The translations under genes and the position numbers were made by a program. This document shows positions 22,861-35,300 of a stretch of 64,000 bases of DNA, in pieces. Source of the DNA: Lunularia cruciata (Eukaryota; Streptophyta; Marchantiopsida; Lunulariales; Lunulariaceae); the NCBI GenBank assembly GCA_948567375.1, contig OX419755.1:9057001-9121000 (forward strand), read 5' to 3'. The notes under the pieces are model-generated. The model saw nothing but the letters and a program-made list of their open reading frames with translations. It was not told where the DNA came from and searched no databases. Positions within the stretch are counted from its first letter, which is position 1, and each line of letters opens with the position of its first letter.

Positions 22861-23151
22861 CTAGCTTATCTCTTCTGGCGCACACGAAAAAGATGGGGAT
22901 TTAGACCCGTGCAGAACGAGGATCGAAGTCTAGATAAAATGAATTGGCTTACAAAGTTCACGGTAGCAGCTTCAGGTCGAATTAGATCCAATAGGAATTT
23001 ACCTTTACCAGGACTGGTGACAAGCTCTTCCTTGCGCAGTCGCAAATTCTCTGGCTTCTCGTTCATCTTCCATGAACCGGAATGTGGAAACGAGGTTATT
23101 GGTTTCATTTCCGTGATGAGTTCTAAGCCCATTGTATGGATTAGGTGTCTG

Positions 23152-23195
23152 TCTTATCCTATCCCGCACAGTGTGTTGTGCGGGATAGGATAAGA
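23152..23195. repeat. Perfect 19-bp hairpin upstream of MOT1
   Basis: The arms are 23,152-23,170 (TCTTATCCTATCCCGCACA) and 23,177-23,195, exact reverse complements with a 6-nt GTGTGT loop. It lies about 600 bp upstream of the MOT1 start codon. It could be the centre of a small fold-back element, a small-RNA precursor or a structured 5' UTR; the sequence alone does not decide. Confidence 0.9.
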
Positions 23196-23792
23196 AGCAC
23201 ATTTGGATCGGTGGACATGCTGGCAAGGTCCTGTGGCGGATTCAGTACATGTACAAGCGACGCAAGATGCAGGGTTTGACTAGTGGATATGGAGCCAATT
23301 TTCTGTGGGACAGGAACTCCACTGCCCAGATACGTAAACGATGATCATAAAACCCCAAATGTTTCGTTTTCTCAATCACATCTCGATTTCGATCTCTACT
23401 CGTCTCAAACTAGTAGATGGAGCTTGACTCGTCTTCGACTTGCATTTATGATTGTAGAAGGGTAAGGAAGATCGATCAATTCTTACCACAAAACCCGAGA
23501 AGTCAAAGTTACCCACAGAAATCCGACCCAAATGCCGAAACAGTCTCACAGGTGTTACCGACGGCGGTTCAAAATCCAAAAGTCATATCAATTCGCCTCC
23601 AATTCTCCGCATATGGTCAAAATATACTAATGGTGGGACCACGTATGACGCCGCACGAAATCACAGAGGCCACTCTTGATCAAATCAATTAGGTCGCGGT
23701 CGGAGCAAGAATGAAACAGGAGTTTCTTCGGTACCTTAACTACTGAAATCGGTTGTTAGTAAGATCTGAGGAGGACCTGAAAACATCGAGTT

Positions 23793-25229
23793 ATGGACCC
23801 CAGAGGAGGAGAAGAAACAGAACCTATGTCGACAGCGATTCAGAGCCGAAGAGAAGGAGGAGGGTTTCCTCCTTGGTCTTGGAAAAGGCTATGGTCCAAC
23901 GTCAGCGTAAAAGGAGGGATTTGGCAGGAAACGAGCGGAGCTTTAGGCGATTTGGGAACCTTTGTGCCTTTGATTCTAGCGCTGTCGTTAGTCAATGGAT
24001 TGGATTTAGGAACCACTCTGATTTTTACAGGGTTATATAATGTGGTGACTGGTTTGCTGTTTGGAGTTCCCATGCCGGTGCAGCCCATGAAGTCGATAGC
24101 AGCGGTGGCGATTACAGAAGGGAGTCCGCTGACAGTTTCTCAAATCATGGCCGCAGGGCTGAGCACAGCGATTGTCCTGGCATTTCTGGGGGTTACAGGG
24201 TTGATGACTGTGGTCAATCGATTGGTGCCTATTTCTGTTGTGAGGGGAATTCAGCTATCTCAGGGTCTGTCTTTCGGTTCCACTGCCGTGAAGTATATTT
24301 TGAAGAACCAAGACTTGAAAACAACGAAATCTGTAGGTCCCAGACCTTGGCTAGGAGCTGATGGGATTGTTCTTGCTCTGTCAGCGTTCACGTTCATAAC
24401 TTTGGTGACAGGAGCCGGAGGAGGGAAAAGAGCATCTAGATGTGGGAATGTTACGTCTCGTGGAAATGATGATGATGAGGAGTGTGGTACAGAACCACTG
24501 TTGGATACGGAAGCCACCACAGAGGCAGAGCCCAGGCAAGAAAGTATGAAATGGAGGAATAGAATAGGGCTCATCCCTTCAGCTCTCATAGTTTTTATAC
24601 TAGGAATTGTAATTGCCATTTTTAGGGATCCTAGCATTTTGAAGGCCTTGAGATTGGGGCCATCACCAATTGGTTTGGTTAGCATTTCCTGGCAAGACTG
24701 GAAAATTGGGTTCTTCAGGGCAGCTATACCTCAACTTCCCCTTTCGATTCTCAACTCCGTAATTGCAGTCTGCAAGCTGTCAAATGATTTATTTCCCAGC
24801 AAGGAAGTTGGTCCTCTGGCCGTGTCAACCAGTGTAGGGATGATGAATCTGGTGGGGTGTTGGTTCGGCGCCATGCCAGTTTGTCATGGAGCTGGGGGTC
24901 TTGCTGGACAGTATAGATTTGGAGCGAGAAAAGGGCTCTCAGTAGTCATTCTTGGAGCAGGGAAGCTTGTTCTGGGGCTTTTTCTTGGAAGTTCTTTGCT
25001 AAAATTGCTGGCTCAGTTCCCCATAGGACTGCTCGGAGTGTTGCTTTTCTTCTCTGGGATCGAATTAGCTATGGCTTGTCGGGATCAAACATCGCGGATT
25101 GATGCTTTCGTAATGTTGGTTGTTACAGTAGTTTCCCAAGGAGCTTCCAGTGCAGCAATCGGGTTTTTGGCCGGGCTTGTTCTCTACCTCCTTGCTAAGC
25201 TCCACGATTCGGTCACTGGGGATGGTTAA
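23793..25229 (+). CDS. MOT1: Molybdate transporter, MOT1 family
   Basis: Intronless 478-aa membrane protein that takes up molybdate for molybdenum-cofactor enzymes such as nitrate reductase. Known MOT1 proteins act at the plasma membrane, vacuole or mitochondria depending on paralogue. The two MOT1 signatures are present: GALGDLGTFVPLILALSL with PMPVQPMKSIAAVAI (about residues 50-105), and a second half-repeat with PQLPLSILNSVIAVCKLSNDL and MNLVGCWFGAMPVCHGAGG (about residues 312-370). About ten hydrophobic segments are visible. A hydrophilic acidic loop (about residues 212-250, rich in Asp, Glu and Arg) joins the halves. Length fits the family (about 450-480 aa). The first ATG of the frame was chosen; it is followed by a polar N-terminus of about 45 residues. 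The molybdate specificity is inferred from the signatures. SULTR sulfate transporters are longer and carry a STAS domain, which is absent here. Confidence 0.92.
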   Translation: MDPRGGEETEPMSTAIQSRREGGGFPPWSWKRLWSNVSVKGGIWQETSGALGDLGTFVPLILALSLVNGLDLGTTLIFTGLYNVVTGLLFGVPMPVQPMKSIAAVAITEGSPLTVSQIMAAGLSTAIVLAFLGVTGLMTVVNRLVPISVVRGIQLSQGLSFGSTAVKYILKNQDLKTTKSVGPRPWLGADGIVLALSAFTFITLVTGAGGGKRASRCGNVTSRGNDDDEECGTEPLLDTEATTEAEPRQESMKWRNRIGLIPSALIVFILGIVIAIFRDPSILKALRLGPSPIGLVSISWQDWKIGFFRAAIPQLPLSILNSVIAVCKLSNDLFPSKEVGPLAVSTSVGMMNLVGCWFGAMPVCHGAGGLAGQYRFGARKGLSVVILGAGKLVLGLFLGSSLLKLLAQFPIGLLGVLLFFSGIELAMACRDQTSRIDAFVMLVVTVVSQGASSAAIGFLAGLVLYLLAKLHDSVTGDG

Positions 25230-25832
25230 ACTAAGGATTGTAAACAGCTTGCTAAACTAAACTAGATATCCCTTAGCTCTGTAGGGATCTTACCGCCGAC
25301 GGTGTGATACATGTCAAAAGCTGGCATCTTATAATTATGGTCCTCCTTCCCTTTGCTTCAAAAGGTGACTTTATTATTTTGTACGAGTACGAAAATCATC
25401 AACAGATATGGGTTCCTTCGGACAAATTATACCTGTCTGTTTTAGTTGCTCTAATTTGGAGAAAGCAGGAAAAATAATATCCAAGCTTTGTTCGTTTGTC
25501 TCATAACCTAATGCTCATTAAAGTATAATACCTTCGATTCTCAAGAGTTCTTACTCGGTATAGTTCATGTTTTTTATTCCCAGCTTGTCAATGGGAATTG
25601 CCAATCACCGTGCTATTTGACAACTATGGACCTACTGACTTTACTTTGAAATGGAATCGCTAGCAGTTCTAACGTCACATCAAAGAGAGAAGTAGAAGCC
25701 TCCAACCAATCCCAATCCCAATCTTACCTAGGGTTCTGTGCATAGGAACAGGGTTCTAAGGATTATGTGCAAGGCGAGAGGACTATTGGTTGTCGCTTTA
25801 AGGGATAATCCAAGGCGAGTCTCTGTTTCTGA

Positions 25833-26039
25833 TCACAGAGAAGAGCAAGAGGCCATTGCCCAGCCAAAGGATCCCTTACCCGTAGAAGGTGTTGACTTGA
25901 ACTTGCCATTAGGTACGGAATGTATTAAGAAGTCTTGCAGCTGGTCGTATAATAGCTTCTCCTGAGATTCAACCGCTTCGTTATCTGTCCATAAGCTTCT
26001 GTATTGCTTTCTGCTGAGCTTTGAAGTCTCGTCGCTCAT
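25833..26039 (-). CDS. Small ORF, 68 aa, unknown (weak)
   Basis: A polar N-terminal half with helix-friendly composition (SKLSRKQYRSLWTDNEAVES) followed by a Ser/Gly-rich end. No family is recognised. It is longer than the overlapping frames on this strand but overlaps a 75-aa plus-strand ORF. It may be a small protein, one exon of an unseen gene, or chance. Confidence 0.15.
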   Translation of the reverse strand: MSDETSKLSRKQYRSLWTDNEAVESQEKLLYDQLQDFLIHSVPNGKFKSTPSTGKGSFGWAMASCSSL

Positions 26040-29000
26040 TCAGTCGATCCAATCAACAATTACGCCTTCCTAGCCCCCAGTCTGGTCCTGGCTTAATAAG
26101 CCATCCAGTCGATCCAATCAACTAATAAGCTTATACATGGAGGTTTCCCTTGCCTCGTTGTGATGTCTTGCGACTAAGCATTCTTATTAGGGAGCAGTTT
26201 CCGGAGTCACAGGCTACAAGATACAGTCAATGAGAATGCCTCCATGCTGGAACAAAATGTCTTGAAGGCAATGCAATGGGGTTTCCAAAGGCTAAATTTC
26301 CAAAATCTGTCCGAATTTGATAACAGGATTCAGAAGGCCTTAGTCCTTGGGAGGGGGCCGGAGCCCGTCCCGAAAGTTGTAGTTAGGGACTTGACCGAAC
26401 CAGGCTCGGGAGTCGAGTAGGCTACGCCCACTGTATCGCAGAATTACCTGCTCTAGCGGCAGATCCACCACCCGGTGCTTCTCTTCCAGCTGAAGCATAA
26501 CCAATAAGGCCTGAGAACTTGGAATAGAGTGATGTCTATCTGTTATGTATTACCCAGCCAAGTGGACCGTCTTGGTTAGCGAATGGGTGAAAGGTCTCGG
26601 CAACTCACGGGAAGTGCAGCCTACATAGCATGAGATCTTGAGTTCTGGGGACTGAGTTTCTTACTTACTACAATTCAAGTAAGATGAATATCACAATATG
26701 TGCCAGGATGTAGAGGAGGTCTCCTCTTCCTTTGTTCTGTTCAAGGAGAATACCCATTCTATACTTGTGCCGTTCATGTATCTGGGCAAGCATTCACCAT
26801 CAGCAATGTTGAGTGCCAAGTAATAAGAATTCTGAAGAGAAGACGTGTCCTCTTTTGTCAGCCGAGTGTTTACTTGATTGTATCTTACGTGAATGAATTA
26901 CTACTTATCGGTTTTAGGGACTTGCCAGGGATTCAGGACGCAGGGTTATGTCAACCTAGATCTGAGGTAGAATTCTCGAACGGAAATTCAGACACTTGAT
27001 TTAGCACTTGACTCTCAAACTTAACCTCACAATGTTTTGAACCTCGCCTGTTTGAATTTGGTGATGCTTTACCGGTAGGCTTTTCAGGGCAGCATGCTCT
27101 GCAGGCCAAATGTTAAAAAATGGAACACTAATATGACTGAATGGGTGCTAAGATCTACGAAAACAGATCGGGTACAAACTGAACAAGGTGTCCACATTAA
27201 GAAACTCAAAAAGAAGTGAAACAGTCGATGCCATACAATTAAATGGCCCATGTAAAAGAAAGGTCTGGCAGTGCAGAGAAGTCAATTACCGCTGCAAATG
27301 TGGACACCGTCGAGACAATACATCACTTGAGAAAAATTACTTGCAAAATTATAGCAGCAGTAGTGGTAGAATGTATCACCCGCAGAAGGTTTTTGCATAG
27401 CAGAGACGAAGATTAAAAGCATGGCAGGAGGGAGGTGGGGATCTTACTTTCACCCAAAGAATGGCAGAGGACATACGAGCACGGACACACTCCAAAGTTT
27501 CGCAGAACTCAGAGGAGTGCCTCCCACCTGCGCAAGTCGGGAAATGAAGAAGGTTGAACAACTTTGTATGTTGCTAGCTCAATCTCCTCGACATATTGGT
27601 TAACCCCGACAATCTCGATCTCCCCCAGATGGTATCTGGCCAGGTCGACAACTACCGCAAGCTTTAGCTTTGCAATCCTTATGTTTCCCCACAAAAGCGG
27701 GAGATCCTGGCAGGTCCGAGGGACGCGAGACACGATAGGCACACAGTGCTCGACCCAATATGTTAAGCGTCGAGAATAATGAAGCATTTCCAGACTGGAG
27801 CAACTGTACATGTCCTGGCTTGTAGAGTAAATTTCAGTGGACACAACACCAGTTTGATCCATTGCACCGACTGCACATGTTCGAACGTACAAACAGTGCA
27901 CCGAAACTTGACGGTTGGGACCACAAGAATAGCTTGGGTATGAATTCTACCCATTTCTGGTACCAAGATTGTATTGTAGTGACTCCTTGTCTCTATTCCA
28001 GTTTGTAACAAACTGAAGGCTGTCATAATAAACGAAAGCTGTGACGATCAAAAGGACAGAATATTTCCGCTTCTTCAATCAGATCAATTCAGGACATTGA
28101 GTTGACATTTTGCATATCGTCCATAGTGGTCATGTCTCAGTTTTAAGTGCAGCCATCTCACTGAAGAACCTTTGAGATTGAGATCGTTGGGTGCATAAGA
28201 TGCCCGTAGTCCTCAAATAAAACTCATGTTGAAACCTCTTGAGTTGAGTTCGGAGTATTATTGTTGATTCTCCTGAGTAGGAGGCAGATACTTCCAAGTT
28301 GGACCACAGAGCTTGTGTCTTGTTTCTCGGGATTGATGCTCAATCTTTTGCTCGAATCTCAGAGCTCCTGTCTGGTGGGTCTAAGACCTACTGGGCCATG
28401 GATGTCCTATGCTACATGACACTAATTGTTCCCTTACCCAGAAGTTCTTTTGTCTGCACCACTGGCACTCAAGTACCATAAAACAGGTATGGAGTTTCCA
28501 CCGCATTGAACCATGATACATGATTTGGAAGGAACTAATTTGACATGCTTTTCTGGTGAATAACTCTGGAGGATTTTGGACCTTCCTCTGCTTTCTAAAG
28601 TGTCTAAGTAGAAACGTAAATACTCATATATCACTAATTGTATATCCAAACCGCAGTTCATCAGGAGAAGGAACTCACTAGGAAATAAGTCACTCGACCA
28701 AAATCATGATCAATGTTGGCCAAAATCATAATCAATACTGATATCGAATTTCAAGAACGCAGCTAAAAGTTACTTCTGGCAATTTCTGCCAAGGAGTTCT
28801 GGTGCCATCCAGTGCCAGTGATATTCAGAACAAAATACCTGAAAATGGGAAGATTAAGTCTCGGAGCCAGATGCTTGCTAGGTGTTTCATGAGAATAAGC
28901 TTTGAATGTGTTTCAGTTCGCGTTTGTTAGCTGAACTGTTTCAGTTCACTTCCTCGACGAAGTACCATTACGCTGTCCAGATCTCTATGCTTGAGTAGCC

Positions 29001-30734
29001 ATCACTTAACAGATTTTGATTATATTATTCAGCGAACACTCTAGAAGGACCAATGATAGATCCAGTTACGGCAAACCTGATCCTAATGGTTATTACTGGC
29101 TCTTCTACGGGAACCATCACTCTCATACAAGAGCACACTGAAACAGGATCTGGACAAGGTGGAAAAATTCGACACCGTACTAACTAGGTTAGACTGATTT
29201 CACTGTCTTGGCATGATCAAAATTGACGAAAGAGAAATGGCTGGATTAGAACCGAAGACAATGCAGTGAACTCGACTGTAGCTCTTGTCCAAAGTACTGC
29301 GAATCAGATATGGTATTACCTGAAGCCCCCCCTCAGAATCCACTCTTTGACAAGCTACAAAGTGCTCAGCTATCTTCGAAACTCTCAGTTTAAAAGTCTT
29401 TGCTTCTGGATAACGGGTTGTAACCTCATATTCCATCCCTCATCATAAAGGTGATCTTTTGAGCCATTCAGACCTAAAAACTTTTCCGCTGACTCCCTCA
29501 CAAGCAAACAAGTCAAGCTTTTTCTTGCACAACCATGTACACATACAACAAACCCCGCTAACAACAATTGGAGTTTTCTCGTCTCTAATGAGAGCACTCA
29601 TGCAGTGGACTCCCGTGACATCTATAAGCTAATATATTGGATCCGTGCTCTCCACTCATCCCTGGTAGTGATCTCAGCAAAGAAAAGTTTGCAGTTTGGA
29701 CTTTCTAATTGTCCAGGTCTGCACTGAATTCGATACTGATCTTAAACTGCACAGAGTCCTGCCTGCTGCTCACGTGGAAGATCACATTGGACATACATAC
29801 AGTACTGCAACCAGCACTGCAACGTGATAAAAACTCTCATTACCATTCACTATCTCTCAAAACTGGGGAAGAGAAGTACGTTTCTCGTTTGGTCGACATG
29901 GGGTTGTTCGGACGAAGCCCGCATTTCAAAAGATTCCAGAAGTGCACCGAAAATATCCCCGTAAAGTTCGGTAAACCCCGGTAATCTTCGGTGGCTCCTC
30001 CGGTTAAGTGAAAACACACAGGTTCTCAAGCTGGCCCATGCACCTCGCGGACGGCCGTCGAGCGGATGTCGGTGAACAGATTCTGCTGAGTCTACGGAAT
30101 TAAAATCGACGTAAAACGTCACGGACGTTAAAGTCAATCGCCGGCAAAATCTCTGTCCTTAACTCAGACGGAGAAGTGCTGCTTGGGGCCTCAGTCCACT
30201 AACGATGTTTAGCGTTCATAAAGTAGTGTTAGTTATCGACTCGTTAATCAAGAAACATTGCTTAGTTTCAGATCGAGTACAGTTTGTAAAAGTTTCCAGG
30301 AGTCATTCGCAATGGCATGATGTCAAGGGATGATATCGGAACTATTCTATCTTGCGATTTAGAATAGGAAAATGACGATGAAGCTTGTTTCTGAGTAACA
30401 TGCTTCCGAAGTCAAAATGGTATCCAAGTTCCTCCATAGGCATTCAGAATTCTGTTCAAATGTATGTCAAACTAGCTAAAATTGGTGGGTAGTTCATGGC
30501 ACCTGAAACTCCACGGTCCTAGAGGAAGAAATTACCACGTGATCTTATTAAAGAGAAGGATTGGAGAGAGTGGGAACACGGTCTTATCCTCGAAAAGATT
30601 ATTCTAAATTTCAAAAGGCGGTAGTTTGGGACCCATATGGATTTTCCATCTTGTTTACTTACTCATTTAGCGAATACAATTTTCGTCATGGGATCTATCG
30701 ATTGGATCTTACAGGCATTTGAATTGCTCTTCAA

Positions 30735-31140
30735 TTGCGTATTTCAATCCCTTGACATGGTCCCTGCAACATAAATGATCCAGTCCCAGTTTCAGTATCC
30801 ATGGGAGATCCGTAGATTCGACCACAGATTTGGTTCGAACCAGACAACCGTGCTACTTAACGAATCGAGGTTATCGATCTTCGAGTTGGATGAACGGCTT
30901 CACCCATCAGGCGCATATCAATCCCCTGGCATTGTTCTTGAAATGGAAATGATCGGGTCAGAGTTCTCTCATGAATGAGAGAACTTGGGCCCGATAGTAG
31001 TTCTTTATCTTTAGTGCATTTAATCTAAGATTCGAGTGGGAACATGATTCGAACCAGGCGACAGTGTCACCTTACGAACTGAGATGGCTTGGTTACAGCT
31101 CTTTGATCTGAATTCAACGGCGGCTTACTCACCTCTGGAT
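30735..31140. repeat. Diverged tandem duplication with tRNA-like blocks
   Basis: Unit 1 is about 30,735-30,905 and unit 2 about 30,912-31,140. They share GCGTATTTCAATCCC / GCGCATATCAATCCC, AAATGATC, and GGTTCGAACCAG / GATTCGAACCAG. The last resembles a pol III B-box read from the minus strand (CTGGTTCGAATC). Unit 2 carries an extra stretch containing a 24-bp palindrome. Confidence 0.55.
30962..30985. repeat. 24-bp near-perfect palindrome
   Basis: AGTTCTCTCAT (30,962-30,972), GA, ATGAGAGAACT (30,975-30,985). The arms are exact reverse complements. It lies in unit 2 of the local tandem duplication and is absent from unit 1. Confidence 0.9.
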
Positions 31141-32362
31141 CAGAAGTTCGCCCAAATTTGGCGGCGCACTTCTGACTACCACCATAACCAAGCAGCCGCT
31201 CGTACGATGGAGACCCACAACTGGACTTAAGCCCACTTCGCAATTTTTGCGCCTGAATTTGTACATGCAATTTGTAAATTGTGTACCAACTCATACTCCT
31301 TGAAGAAAAGAATCATCTGGACAGCGATGTTTTGTCCATCTAGCCAAAATATCAATCAGATTAAGTTTGAATCCTGTCGTTAAGTGTGATTGGGGCGTCC
31401 AGATTCTGTTGAAGATATTCAAAGATACTGATAATATGGAGAGGAAATTCGAGGCACCGTTTTACTTACCAAATATCTATAACAAAGGGACTTTTGATCG
31501 AGCTACAGGGGTGAGTATTGTAGTTAATCATAACGGCGGTTTCGTCATGTAGTTTTAGGCATTCTAAACGTCGGAGCACAAATGATCTTATGCACGTGGC
31601 TCGAGGAAGAAGGGACAAAGGTGAGTCTAAAGTTAGTCTTGGGCCTCCATTTTGTAATCACACTGGATGAGTTGATTGTGAGTCCACAGGACTTCGTGGT
31701 TCGTTTGTCTCTCAGCTGGAGAGAAACAAATGAGACTGCGGGATATATAAGACAGGGAGAAACGAGTGTTTAGCAACATCATTTGTGCATAGCTGGAGAA
31801 GCGAGCGTAGAGCTTGGTTTCTGAGGAGCTGTAAGACTTCTGGATCAATGTACACTTCGTGATTCGAGTTCACTTCACAATTCTGGCAACAGCTGCTGAT
31901 TTGTGAGAAGTTAGTAAGTCCTCCTTACAGTTTGTTGGTCCACTCATATCAAAGAGCTCATTCGCGTTTTGTTACAGAAGAATGCCACACCACATTTTTT
32001 AAGAATGGGTAGCGATATATCCTTAAACAGGTTCTAAGTTTTCCGTACAGCAAAGTGTTTTCGAAGCTGGAATTCTTTTTGATAGGTAGTTAAGTTGTAG
32101 ATAAGCCCTCCTTTATGCTGACTTGTCCCCCATAACAGAACGGAATTTTCCACCATAGCAACAGATGTGACACGATAAGAACTAGGACAAGCAACTATTC
32201 CAGGATCTTCACACTCACAACCTTACTTTACATGATTCTTGTATGCCAGTGATCTCAAACTACTCAAAAGTTCTTTCTCTTCAGCAGCTGTTGTCTGAGA
32301 CATCCGAGGTACCCAAGGTCTAGCTTCTGAGGTCTTTCTTTTGCTGTTGCAGCTGTATTAAG

Positions 32363-35300
32363 ATGGCGAAACTGAGGGGAGCAAGTCAAGTGGCACTAGG
32401 ACTGCAGGTGTTGATGGGGGTTGCTGCCTTCTTTTGGTTGCTGTTCTGGTTTCTCTTGCCATCAGAAGCAGGAGTACGCAACTGGATCCAACCCGTCGAT
32501 GACAGATACACAAGCCATCTTACAGGAATAAAAGGTCAGTAGCTTTAATCTAAAATCTTCGGGAACATTACTAGCTTCAACGACCAGAATTGTTTCGAGT
32601 CATCTACACAAGGTCTTACCTCACAGCATTTGATGTGTCTGCAGGTTCACTATTACTTTTCCAAGTCTTCCCCGTCGTGTTCATCACACTCTTGAGCTTC
32701 ATCGTAATCGAGCTCCACAGAAAAGCCGGGCACAAAGCCCTGAGGAGGTAGATGGTTCTACTCCCTATAATCGTGCAAATGTTGAATACCGGTCCCCGTT
32801 TTGATCATACACAATTCCTTTACATAATATCAGAAGAGAAGATTGGTCCACGAACTAAACTTCTTTTATATACATGACAGAACCGAGTTCACGGAATTCA
32901 AGAGAGCACCGAAAGAGAATAAATGGGTCTCGCCTTTCTTCCTGAACAGCCCGTTGGGCATGCTCACCCTTGTCGACATTATCTTCATAGCGGTTGTGGT
33001 CACTATAGTTGTCTTCAACATAATCATAACAACCTTTTCAAGAGCTTGGTATATCCGACGTGGAATCAAAGATTCTGGAGGCGACGATTCGTTCTTCGAG
33101 ATCTACCGCCTGGCAGAGTAAGCTCGTCATTGATGGTGACTTTCTCTCTGTTCAGATTTCGCTCCTACACGTTGAGTACAGTATCAAAGTGACTTTCTTA
33201 ATCACTTCCATTACCGAGACAAGATTTTCTGTAGACACCCAATAAACTCAGAGAATACACCATTTTATTTTGTGATCTGCAGGCCGCAACAGATTTTTGA
33301 GGCAATTGGGGTGATACTCGGGAAGGCATTCTTGGTTCCATTTGCGCTCCTCTGGATCCCGGTTTCCAGAGGCTCACCCCTGTTGCGTGCTGCTGGAATT
33401 CCATTCGAGCATGCTGTGAAGTACCACACATGGCTGGGCATGCTCACTCTTTGGCTGGTCATTGCTCATAGCATGGTTTTCGTCATCAGCTGGCCTGTCT
33501 CAAAGCACACTTCAAGGGTACGTGATGTATGAAAGATATTGTTTTCACTGCTACGGGATGCAGAAATAAATATGCCTGCTTCAAGAGCTGATGCTCAAGA
33601 GATGCCTGATCGATGTATGAAAAATATTGTTTTCACTGCTTCCGGATGCAGAAATAAATATGCCTGCTTTGTAGATATAGCAGGAGAATTATGTGGATAA
33701 AAGACAGTACTTCATAGGATCCAGTAGGCCACAATTTCAGGTCTTACATACTTTCGCCGTTAATTGATGACTGCTGACAATATAAGGACTTCTTTGCACA
33801 CGAACTCTCGAGTGTTGCAGCTATGGAAGTGGCCAACTGGACCCGGAAGATTTGCTCCGTTTCCTGCAGTGATAGCCTTTGTGGCTGGTTCCATAATGCT
33901 GGTGATGTCATTGACTTCAGTTCGGAGAAAGAACTTCAACCGGTTTTTTGTTATCCACCACCTGTATTTCGTGTTTCTGTTGTTCTTCGCTTTCCATGCT
34001 GTCACCCAGCTGCCCTACGTGGTAATTCCAGTTCTCCTCTTCTTCCTGGATCGATTCATGCGCATGGTGCAGTCCCGAAAGACAGTGGACGTAACGTCTA
34101 TGAGAATGCTACCATCCAATGTCCTCGAGCTCAAGTTCGCCAAGCCAGACAGTAAGTACTGCAACTCCTTAGAGGAAGAGAGGCAGATAAAACTTGATAT
34201 CTGCCTCTCTTCCTGATCAGATCAGATGGACATGGGGTGATATAGAATTCATGGACAGTATAATTTCCATCGTACACCGACCAATTCATGAGCTTTAAAT
34301 CTACCCTTGTCTAGGAACTAAAGCATGAAGGATTGATCGTCTGGTACTGCAGATTTGAAGTACTATCCTCTAAGTCATATGTTCGTTCTACTACCGAGCG
34401 TTTCTAGATTCGAGTGGCACCCGTTCAGCACAGCGTCAAGCCCTCTCGACGAGACTAACCAGATCTCCATCTACATTAAGCCCTTGGGTGGGTTCACCAA
34501 GGACTTGCATGATGTTCTGATAGACTACAAGCAACACAAGGATGCAGGAAAGCTCAGATGCCCATTCAGCTTCAAACTGAATCTTGAGGGGCCTTACGGA
34601 GATGAATCAAACTTCTATCTAAAGTGAGTTATATTCCACTCCTCGTCACCTCGTAAAAGCTCCACCTTTTGAAGATTAAGTAGCTGCCCTTGAGATTTGC
34701 TTATTCAGCAATTATTTCATTCGAACCTGAACTTCATAAGAGACAGCTGACACATCTTTTCTCGACTGCTTCAGATTCAACTCCTTGATCCTCATCGCTG
34801 GGGGAATAGGAGTGACCCCTCACCTGGCAATACTCAGGGATGTACTACATCGCTATCGGCTCAAACAGCAAGATCTTCCCTCATCCATAAAGTTGATCTT
34901 CTGCGTCCGAAGTCCTAAGGATCTGTACATTTTAGACACTCTAAACCCTCAAGAAATCGTTCCGGACTACGAGAAGTATCTGGATATCGAAATCATTGCG
35001 TACATCACAAGCAGGCCAAGCGCTAGGCAGCGCAGTCGCAGCAAGATGGCTAAAGGTGGTGGCGGGATGCAAATGGGTACCTTGTCTTACGATGACTACA
35101 GTTACACTTACATGAAGGAGTCTCCAGTGCAATATCATGGACCACCACTCGACGTCACTCGGGATATGTCGGTACTGGTTGGTACTGGTCACAATGGCTG
35201 GGCTGCAGGAACTGCTTTTGCTACAATCACGGGATTTTTACTCATGCATGGGTTGATTGGCGGTAGCATGAATTCGGACAACATGATGTCCAATGTCGCG

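Larger units (their letters stand above)
25230..32362. other. 7.1-kb stretch without a supported gene
   Basis: About 25,230-25,700 is likely the MOT1 3' UTR and spacer. Scattered ORFs (25,833-26,039 minus, 68 aa; 26,700-26,999 plus, 99 aa; 27,509-27,901 minus, 130 aa) have gene-like composition but no recognised domain. A 17-bp repeat CAGTCGATCCAATCAAC occurs near 26,040 and 26,106. A diverged tandem duplication lies at 30,735-31,140. The end, 31,300-32,362, probably holds the FRO promoter and 5' UTR. Unknown non-coding transcripts are possible. Confidence 0.5.

Noticed and set aside
24260-24685. 141-aa minus-strand ORF
   Set aside because: Antisense shadow of the MOT1 transporter.
27509-27901. 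130-aa minus-strand ORF
   Set aside because: No recognised domain, and overlapping plus-strand frames are of similar quality; left as an unexplained ORF in the 25.2-32.4 kb gap.
31025-31100. Functional tRNA gene on the minus strand
   Set aside because: Only the B-box-like word is good. The A-box to B-box spacing is too short and no cloverleaf forms.
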